64,000 bases of DNA from Apostichopus japonicus (Eukaryota > Echinodermata > Holothuroidea > Aspidochirotida > Stichopodidae): positions 10,277,001-10,341,000 of the forward strand of contig NC_092569.1 in assembly GCF_037975245.1 (NCBI RefSeq), given 5' to 3'. The notes under the pieces were generated by a model. The model was not told the origin of the DNA. It worked only from the letters and a program-made list of their open reading frames with translations, and searched no databases. Shown piece by piece: positions 1 to 10,200 of the stretch. How positions within the stretch are numbered: position 1 is the stretch's first letter; every line of letters begins with the position of its first letter. A program made the position numbers and the translations under genes.

Positions 1-1000
1 GAAGACCTTCGTAGGTTCATTTTCGTGTTGAATTCGTGTGTCCATTTTGCCCTTCGTAAGGCCATCGTGGGGGTATCTTATCAAATCGTGTCATCTTTGT
101 TTTTACTTCGTGTGATCATCGGTGCCATCGGGCATTTTCGCCTCACGAAGACAATACGAAGGAAACAAGAAGCTGCCCGATTGTCTTAAGAAGGCAACAC
201 GACTACGTGAAGCCCTCGCAATGCCGTCGTGTAGTTATCGTATTATAGTACGATGACATCGAGATGGGACCACGGTATCGGCGAAGACAGTCGAATTTGA
301 GAACCTCAAGCGTTTCCCAGGTGTCATGGTAACGTGGACAAATAAAGGCCAGCCTCAGAGCATCTTCCTCAGCCAGTCCTGAGCAACTCTACAGACCAGA
401 GGCGTGTGTAACTCTCAAAGCTACAATCACAATCACAATTAACCACAATTCAGTTCCTGCAGAATGGCATACTTTGGTGATGAGACAACCAGGAAAAAGA
501 AGGCAGCAGCATTGCTTCTTTTGATGCACCTCTGAGAACATGATGAGCAACTCTTACAGGCCCAGCACCTCCTCTTACAATAACAAAGCATTATTTTATT
601 TCACTTTGTCATTTCTTGCTATTTGCCTTTCTAGCATTCGACAATGTACTAATCAATACGTCGTCGTGTAGCCATCGTGTGGCCTTCGTGTGGCACTCGT
701 GTGTCATGCGGGTAAACTACTTAATAGAAATGCACATCTTCGTGTTGCCTTCGTGTGTGGTTCGGGTGCCATCGTGTGACCTTCTTTAGGCATCGTACTT
801 GCTTCGGCTGTTGATTGGCTGTTGACCAAGTTCGGGGCCATCTTCGTGCGAAATTCAAAATTCCATATTCGTATGGCCATCTGGTGTCAACCTCGGGACA
901 GCGTGACGCCTGAATATAGTGTCGAAAGCGCCCATACAAACCATTTCGCCCCCCTGACCAATACCCTTAGCTCCGCCACTGCTAATCGTGGTATTTCATC
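1..1000. repeat. Subrepeat-rich region with TTCGTGT-type motifs
   Basis: Short words such as ttcgtgtg, ccatcgtg and ccttcgtg recur in direct orientation at about 1-130 and 655-800. Inverse forms (cacgaag, tacgaag) occur around 140-215. This looks like the subrepeat-rich ends of a DNA transposon or a foldback element. No coding potential is convincing: the small ORFs here have no family features. I could not define element ends or a target duplication. Confidence 0.4.
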
Positions 1001-1070
1001 ACGGCGTTGATCACTGACTTGAAGTAAAGGTTAAGCTCATTGCTGTGACATTTTTAAACTTTCAACTCAC

Positions 1071-1585
1071 CACTTGTTGCCCATTCTCAGGACAGATCGC
1101 AATGCAAGTGAAACTGGCCCCTATGATGCAAAACAGCGCGTTCATAAGGTATGCGAAACATATTATGATGTAAATTATGGGGCGACTATCTCCACTCTAA
1201 GAAAATTAAAATAAGGGAAGAAAAGTATGTTTTATCGTTGATAAAAATAACATAACAAAGTGCAATATCTGCTATTTATCACTCATTAGAAGTAATGATA
1301 TTTTTAAGTCCTTCAAATACTTTATTGTCATAGTTAGATATCAATATATCTAAGTAAATACGAACAAAACAATTCGTTTCTTTTGTAGTAATCCTTCACA
1401 AACAGGGACATTTCCTTCGGATATACGCGAGCAAAGGTGTTGAAAAATTGGGCGCTTTATAAACTCTTCATACGAAGATGGAAATTAAACTGTTAATGAA
1501 ATGGTCGATGTTTTAAATGTTTTGCAAATATTGAGATGCCTGAATTGAATCCTGTCATAAAAGTGTGAGAGGACTAAGCCAGGTT

Positions 1586-1646
<61 letters not shown>

Positions 1647-2137
1647 TTGATTTCTCGCAGTGTTGAGTATTTGCATGGTGCGAAATAAGTAAGCATGCAG
1701 ATGCATCGTGGTGTTTGCACACAAAAAATCTTACCGTTGCTATTAGTCGTGATAAGTTCTCGATAGACAGAGCTGGAGAGTTAGTACTTAGTATAGGTCT
1801 ACTCCCAAAAGCAATAATAACAAGAGAGGACTTAATACAAGTATGTATTCTACATGTTCATTTCAATGAAATACGCACTCCACCCTCCCAAATATCTATT
1901 GCTAAGTTCACACAATAACAAAAATGATACATCGAGGTATGAACAATACGAGTAGGGCAAGAAAAGGACCACAATCCCAAAGATGGCTTGAACCTCACCG
2001 CAGAATATAATAAAGGATCCCATTGGCATGCGAGGTCCTGATCCTCTCAGCACATTCTGAGGGACCAGCTGCTGACCGATGAAGACAGATTGTTGTTGGT
2101 TCAAAGAAGAAGTTTGTTGGTCGGTTGCATGAGCCAT
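1071..2137 (-). CDS. MS4A/CD20-like tetraspan protein, partial paralogue (possibly decayed)
   Basis: Two segments match the complete MS4A-like gene at 4265-12813. The first exon starts with ATG at 2137 and encodes MAHATDQQ...SVFIGQQLVPQNV, then LRGSGPR and a first membrane segment (GSFIIFCGEVQAIFGIVVLFLP); similarity fades near 1945. The exon at 1196-1071 is intact: a cttag acceptor, 42 codons in frame including IIYIIICFAY and CIIGASFTC (membrane segment 4), and a gtgagt donor. I could not identify counterparts of exons 2 and 3 between 1200 and 1900, nor the last exon, which may lie before the window. A weak donor (gtgcgt) lies near 1873. Clean splice sites argue for a working exon, while the missing exons argue for decay or strong divergence. 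The likely role is a small four-pass membrane protein, inferred from family only. Confidence 0.5.
1197..1944. other. Probable intron of the minus-strand MS4A-like paralogue, with an (AT)n tract
   Basis: AT-rich sequence between the two recognisable paralogue exons, with an (AT)n microsatellite at about 1589-1643. A minus-strand stretch near 1727-1830 reads through a VIIAFGSR-like segment to a gtaaga donor. It could be a diverged exon 2, but similarity is too weak to call. Confidence 0.35.
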
Positions 2138-2916
2138 GTTCGAAGTACATCGAGGGCGAAAATCAGCAAAACTTTTTGTGTGTCGATAAACGTTTGGAAA
2201 TCTGAAGTAACTGTTCGTTTGAGGCCTGCAAATTGCGGTCGATTAGTTGCATGTGACACCACTGCACGTCATTGTATATGCTGGTTACCGCGATTATAAT
2301 ACGTAAGTTCTAATTCTGTTCATTGCATATAGGAATAGAAAAGAAGGAGAATGATGTCCTGCAAAGTGTACTGAATCATGGCGCTGTTGGCTCTTTATTA
2401 CTATGGTAAACAAAAGAAGTAATGGCGTGCGATAAACATTTTTCGATTCGAACAAATGTATGTAATATTTCTCCGAAAATTATTCTATTGTTCGCCGCAT
2501 AGTGGTTGTAAACATGAGAAAATGTAGCAACGGTCTACAGTTTCATGATCTAAAAAGAAAAAACGATTTCAGTAACAAATTTGCCTTATGACTCCAAACA
2601 GGTCCCATCATCTTAGTGTCGCGTTCATTAAATTTCTAAGGCTAAGGTTAGCTATGTTTAGGACTTTGCAAGAAGCTTCCTGAAAGGGACGATACAAAAT
2701 CACCAACGGTCTACAATGGTACCGAAACTGGAATTGTATGCAACACTGATAGTATATAATTAAGCATGTTGTGCGCTGCTCGTTTCGAGACAAGGCAACA
2801 ATGTGCATGCAATGCATAAACATTTCTAGTTAACGACATTTAATATTCACTTTATCATTGACACTATCGTTAAGGCGCGGTTTACTTATATATATATATT
2901 TCGATTTATTATTTCG

Positions 2917-2984
<68 letters not shown>

Positions 2985-4240
2985 AATATATATAGGTAGG
3001 TTTTATTGTAAGCCTTTGTATCTTAATCCACTCGATCACAACACTGGTCGATACGATTTGGTTATCGCAAACTAATTCTCTTTTAAGTGTATCCCACGAC
3101 AAGAATAACCTGGCACTGATTTGTACTTTGCACTTACGTTTCCAGTAAAGTAAAGTCACATGACGTTTTGATTCGTTAAGTTGAGACCCATTACAACCTT
3201 CCTTATATCAAATGTTCTGTAAGTGTCAACATCATTGAACTACAGCTGTTGCACGTATAAGGAAATGTTCTATTGTTAGATAACACGACGCAAGTTTTGT
3301 ACTAACCTTCGGATACAAGTATCGCGTGGGTTAACCTGATTGATATACTACAGGAATGTTGTGAACTTGCGATTAATGTTACAAGGTGATATTCTTAGAT
3401 ATTTCTTTAGTTTAGCTAGAAAGTACCATCAGGACTCCTCTATGCCACCGTCACTGTTGTCTCCAGTATATAACTTGTCTACTTCGATATAGTTGTTAGT
3501 TTATCAAGCTACACTGTACATATGTATTGCATGCATGGAGTGAGTTGAAGTTATGAAACACTGGCGTCCAGTCTTGCCACAGAAGAAAAAATATACACAT
3601 TTAGTCAAGTGCTACATGGTGATACAAATATTAACAGTATAGCTTCTTTGTTTTAAGCTATAAATTATATAAACAAAATTCAAATGTATTATTAACGGAC
3701 TTGTTCGTCACATTCAGTACTCCACCAAGGATACTTAGGATAAATAGGATCACTTAATCTTGATATATATTAATATACAAAGTAATCGAAATGCAACTGT
3801 GGAAAGTGTGCAGTATTGATTCATTTGCAAACAATTCAAACTTTTGGTTAAGACGAAATCTTTCCTGATGGTTTGCGACTTTGGTAGACCTATTAAAAGA
3901 CAACATTAACTGATGGTTCAGTCTTTAAAGTTCATATTTTTTAATGTTGGCTTGTCGAATTGTTACAGAAACTACAAGGGTTTAATACTGCAGTTTCATT
4001 AAGTTATAATATACATTATATTGGTAATTACATTGTATTGGTGGAAACGTATAGACTACAACTCACAACATACTTGTGACATAATTGAGCTCCCTGAACA
4101 ATAAAGCAATAACGCACACTCAATTATGATCGTAGAATTATAAAAAAAAATCATTCTGACGTCATATATATGATCGATCACCCTTATTTCGCCCAACATC
4201 AGATTCAGTGACCATAAATTCATTAATGTATTTTTTCTAG
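2138..4240. other. Divergent intergenic region between the two MS4A-like genes
   Basis: About 2.1 kb lies between the two oppositely directed ATGs (2137 minus, 4265 plus), so both promoters should lie here or upstream of 5'UTR introns. An (AT)n tract lies at about 2919-2995. A ttttttctag acceptor ends at 4240, 24 bp before the plus-strand ATG, implying an upstream 5'UTR exon. No TATA box or first exon could be fixed. Confidence 0.35.
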
Positions 4241-4264
4241 ACAGAACGGTTGTGCTATACGAAC

Positions 4265-7200
4265 ATGGCTCAAGCCCCCACTCAACCAGGCTTTCCTTTG
4301 AATCATCAGCCCATTTTCATCGGTCCACAACAGGTTCCTCAAAATGTCGGCAGGCTGAGAGGATCAGGACCTCGTCAAGTGACGGGAAGCCTAATTATTA
4401 CTTGTGGCATTGTTCAAATTATACTCGGCATTGTTTTACTAGTTTTGCCGAAACGCAACGGCACGGACTGTGTGGGCTGGGGGATATGGAATGGAGTGGT
4501 AAGTGAATTTTGCCAACATTACGTACTTTATGTACTAGATTCTATATTCTTCAAAACCCACCACTCCCCCACATATCACCCAGCACTCAACCACCCACTA
4601 TTTTGTATTCGTTTCTTTCGTGAATTTAGAAACTTGGTTACCTCCCTCGCCTCCATCTCTGTGAATAATGTGCGAACCCACTATAGGACGACTGGCGAAA
4701 TAGGCTCCCGTTGAAAGCGCTACAATAAAACAACATTTAATCTGATATGTATGTGCCTCTTACTGAATGTATAGTCTCAGTTTAATGTGTATTTTGCCCT
4801 GCTCGATATATTTAAGTGGTATTCGAAAAAAAGGTGTACAAAAAAAGTATTTTGTAGAAAAAACGAAGCAACTAATTATTAATTCGAAATCATTCACATG
4901 TAAGGCCAAAAACACATCAGGTCCGAATTCGAACAGAACCATGATCGTATGTTAGTTGTTTTACAGTCATTCGGTTCATTCAGAGATGTGTTAGTTTTAT
5001 AAGGTAGATATCCTTTTAGAAGAACACCATACAGCTTTACACATACAGCAACACGCAATGCTACACACCATGAATATGAACTTAGTCTTTGGAACAAATC
5101 AAATATCTCCGAATATAATCATATTCGATTAGATGTTCCTCGACCAATAGCAACTTGGAAGTACAATATTTAGAGATTGTCTTGCAACAAATGTTATCAT
5201 ATTCAACCAACTCACAGAATTGACATCCCCCTAACCCTCTTACTCCCCCTCACCCCCTTACTGACCCCCTCCCCCCCCCCCCAATGCTACATTTCTGTGA
5301 GCTGTTGTGTGAAGCAAACATGATGGTTAAAACTTTACCTTTCATTTCGAATATCAGTATTTAAAAACTAAGTATCCTCTTCCATACACTGTTTTCTTTC
5401 TTCATACATATTTCATTCTTAACAGTTTGCCATAATAACTGGGTCTTTCGGGATTAAAAGTGGACGAGCGAAAAGCATGGTAAGTTATGCTAGAACCAAT
5501 TACTAAGATGTTACAAGCTCATCGGTCATTTTGTCCTAACATGTCCACGAGGTAGTCATATATTGAATGTATGTATGGGTGTATGTATGTAGTTTAGATC
5601 TTCCTGCAAGCAGGAACTCGCGAAGAAGCTTCATTGACTTATCAAAGCCGTAAGCTGACCGAGGTCAGTCTCTTACATTCATATTAAACGTCCATGATTA
5701 TGAATTGTCAATTGTCAACAACTCTGTGACTGGACGACATACCTTAATCTTCGAATGACTCGAACCGGGGACCTTATGATTGGAAGGCATCGGCGTCAAC
5801 CACTGAGCTAACACTCCTAAATTATAATGGATTTGTTAGAAATCGAATGAATCGTTGAAGGGAGGAGGGTTGGGTAAGGTATGTTAACATAAATATCATG
5901 CATTACAGTGTAATTATGATCTATAACACCCAGTGGCGTAGGAAGTTACTTTTGAGTGGGGGGCTGAAGACTGATGGCCTGCCTGAGGGAGGGGTTTCAG
6001 GGGAGGGGGTGTTTTTTGCATTTCCAGGTGGCCTCAGATGCAATTTGGTGCAATATAGCTCACTTCAACACCCACTCCATTTTGTAAACTTAATTTTGTA
6101 TTTTCACCTGGCCTTAGATGCATTTTGGTGCTCCAAATGAGATTTTTTTTCTCATTTGGAAATGAAAAGGGGTTTTTTGACTTGCGAAGTGGGGGGGCGG
6201 AATGATACTTCCGCCCCCCCCCCACATTTTTCACTGGGGGGCTGGCGCCCACCCCCCCCCCCCCCAGCCCCCCGGTTCCTACGCCCTTGATAACACCGGG
6301 CGGGTCGTTGCCAGTATCTTCGTTCACAAAGACAAATGTTTATAGCCGGTCTCGTTTTGAACATTGTATATTTTTACTACGACATTATACTAAATTGTAT
6401 ATATCTTACTAACATGTTATGATGCCTGGGGAAAAGCACGATATGAAGTCGTGTGAAGACTTGTTTTGTAAAGCATATATTGCTTCGATTATGTGGGATT
6501 TAAAACACGATGAATTTTAGTAAACCATTAACCGTATATGAAGAAATATAAATGGTTGTTTTGTAAGCTTGTCCAAAAAATGGCGTTCAAAGTCTAAGAC
6601 TATATACATTACAAAGTTCAATGGGTATCAATATAAGAAGGCATAAAAACTCACACAAAAGCTCTTTTATTGTCTCAGATATATTTCGAGCACGCTATGC
6701 CGTAGCTATTTATAAAAGAAACTTTGCATTTTAATTTCGACACTGAAACAATTAATTCACTGGCCACATGACAACAAACGTATTATAATTTATTTATTTG
6801 TTTGCCACAAAAGTACAAAGTGGAGGAAGTCTTCCATAAAGCTTAAAAGCTTAACAATGTGGAAGACTCCCTGAAGAAAGAAAAGAAAAGAAAAGAAAAA
6901 ACAAAATATATATATGTGTATGAATACATACATAGATATAAGTACAAATTAAATGTTCAATATATATATATATATAGTAATTACATACAGGTATAATTTA
7001 GTTTTAGTCAGTAACTAGCTATTATTTCCTTACAAAACCACTACTTAAAGGATGTGACTGACTTTTTACTCTTTAAATCGTTCATTAGAAGATTCCATGT
7101 TTTTGTTGCACGGTTTTGTAGGCTTAAAGTTCCAATGGTGGTATTGTAGAGATTATAGTGGGCATGATTAGCATGCCTCGTGTTATGATTATTTACATCT

Positions 7201-10200
7201 CTGTTACTGGTTAAAAAATTGTCAAAGGCAGCTGGTAGTAATCCATTCCAGGTCTTGTAGGCAAATAATGCAAGCTTAACTTTAATGAGATCGTGCACTT
7301 TTAGTAAGTTGAGTTTCTTAAATAGGGGACTGGTGTGCTCACGTGGGGCTGAATGTGTTATGTGGCGAATGGCTGCCTTTTGGAGTATTATAAGATTGTT
7401 AAGGTTGGTGTTGTATGTACCAGACCAAATAATGGAACAATAAGTGAGATGCGGGACAACCAGGGTCTGGTATAGTGTTCTGAGTATGTTTTCCGATAGA
7501 TAATATTTCAACTTAGATAATATGCCAACATTCCGTGCAATTATACTGCAAATAGTTGAAATATGGTTGCGCCAGCTAAGTTTACAATCAATATTTACAC
7601 CTAAAAACTTAGTAGTATAAACTTGCTTAATTATTTTACCATCCATACATATATCTTTATTCCAAATAAGTGTATTACGAGTATTAAAGACAATGTAATT
7701 ACTTTTTTGTACATTTAGTGATAATTTGTTGGCTGAAAACCAATTACAGAATTTATTTAATTCATTTGACACGTTGGAAGATAATGTGATTATGTCGTCG
7801 CTCTCGAAGAAAATACTGGTGTCATCAGCAAAGAGAATGATTTTGGCTAGTTTGGAGACATGACAAATATCGTTAATATATAGAATAAATAACAGAGGAC
7901 CTAAGACTGAACCCTGTGGAACGCCGCAACGAATTTTAGCAAGATCGGATCTAGAGTTTTTATACAAGGTATACTGATATCTGTTCGAAATATAGCTTTC
8001 AAGCCAGTTGAGAGTAGTTCCTCTAATGCCGTATGAAAATAATTTATTGATAAGGATGGTATGATCGATCGTGTCAAACGCCTTCGAAAGGTCTAGGAAT
8101 ACACCAATGCAATTTTTGCCATTATTCAGACTAGTATGTAAACTGTTAAGTGCATCTGCCAAAGCCAGTTCAGTAGAATGTTCGGGTCGAAAGCCGTACT
8201 GTTCTTTACAGAGAATATTATATTGGTTAAGAAAATTAAATATGCGATTGAACATAAGTCGTTCTATGATTTTAGAAAAACAGGAAAGCAATGAAATCGG
8301 TCGATAATTCTCATATACATTTGAATCTCCCTTTTTATAGATTGGTATAACCTTTGCCGTTTTAAGTTTATCTGGGAATACGCCAGTGTTAAATGATAAA
8401 TTACATATATGGGTCAAAGGCTTAGCAATGAAAGGAATAACATTTTTTATAATACCAGGTTTGAAATCATCATATCCTGCTGCTTTATTGGGTTTCAAGT
8501 TGGAAGTTGCGATTTTAATTAGTTCTTCTTCAGTGACTGGGAATGTGAATATTGAATGACTATTGTTATCACAGATGGTTTCATGTGATTTACCTTTGTT
8601 TTTTATTTTACTAGCAAGCGATGGTCCAAGATTTACATAGAAATTGTTGAAGTTATTCGCAATGATATTTTCATCACTGGTTTCTTGGTCACCATCTTTG
8701 AAAACAGCAGGATATGATGATTCTTTACGGTTATTGTGCAACATTTCATTAATAGTACGCCATGTATGATTTGTGTTATTTCTGCTCTCATTAAATTTAT
8801 TGTCAAAATAGAGCTTTTTCGAAAGTCTGATTACTTGATTAAGCTTATTACGATACGTTGTATACATAGACTTGTACATAACTGTAGGAGACTTTAACTG
8901 ACGTCTGTAAAGTTTGTGCTTCCTTTTAATGGAAGTCAAAATACCTTTCGTAATCCATGGGTGTTTCTTTCTAAAACGCTGTTTATGATTGATTTGGCGA
9001 ATAGGAAAACAATTATTATAAGTTGAACTGAGATAATTAAAAAAGGTATTATAAGCAGAATTGACATCATTTTCGTTTAAAACATTATCCCAATATGTGT
9101 CCCTTATTTCAGAAGTAAACCGCTTTACGTTGTTAGTATTGTAATTACGTCTATAGATGGTGTTGTTAGATATGATTTTCTTCCCTACCACTTTTAGAAA
9201 TATCGGAAAATGGTCACTTATACCACTGATGAGAACCCCTGAAGTAATCGTAGAATCATCGTTTGTAATGATGTTATCTATCAGGCTTGTAGTAATGCTA
9301 CTAATACGAGTTGGGACAGTTATTGTAGGGATGAATCCGTTCGAATAGAGAATATTTAAAAACGTAGTTGATTTGATTGCATTCGTTAAATCAATATTAT
9401 AATCTCCCATTATGTAGGTTTTACAGTTTTTATTCGAAATGATATTGAAAATATTTTCCAGATTAACATTAAACTCATCTAAAGAACCATTAGGTGGTCT
9501 GTAGACTATGCCGATAAGAAATTTATCTTTTGAATTTATGTCAGTAGCCTCTATAAAGAGAGATTCTATAGAATTATTAAAAATTGATAGGTCGGGTCTA
9601 CAAATAAAACTTATATCTTTATATACAAATAGACAGACTCCACCGCCCCGTTTATTGTTACGATGTTTTTCAACAAGTTTGTAATTATCCAATTTTATGA
9701 GGGGAGAAAAATTATCATTAAACCAGGTTTCTGTGAATCCAATTAAGGTAAAGTCATTATTTAATACAGAAATGAAAGTGTTAACATCGTCAAACTTATT
9801 GTTTAGGCTACGACTGTTGTGGTGGTACAGTGATATACCGTAATGAGGGGGCAGATTGTTATAAGAGTCTATGTTATGGTACTTACACGAGACGTTATTT
9901 TCCCTGAGGCCGTTAATATCGTTGAGTATAGTTGACGCCATTAGTGATAACATTAAAATTGGTAAGTAAGAGAATATAAATCTTATTTTGGTTCTGTTCG
10001 TTCCCTTTCCCTTGTGTGATATCGCCTGGTGGTTGTGACGTTGGGCCTGGGGATGTTCTTCCTCTGTTGCTGGTTTGTGCTATTCTTTTTTACGACTATC
10101 CAGTCTGCTCCATCATTCGATGATAGGGTTCGCTTTATCTTTGCGCCGACTTGTTGATTTAATTCGCTCTCCGTTATCGGCTGAACTTTAGTCTGCCGAC

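Noticed and set aside
1715-1918. Small plus-strand ORF
   Set aside because: No family features; falls in the likely intron of the minus-strand MS4A-like paralogue.
4250-4714. Longer reading of the first MS4A-like exon
   Set aside because: Its extension past 4498 runs through a gtaagt donor into intron, and the upstream start is not an ATG; homology supports 4265-4498.
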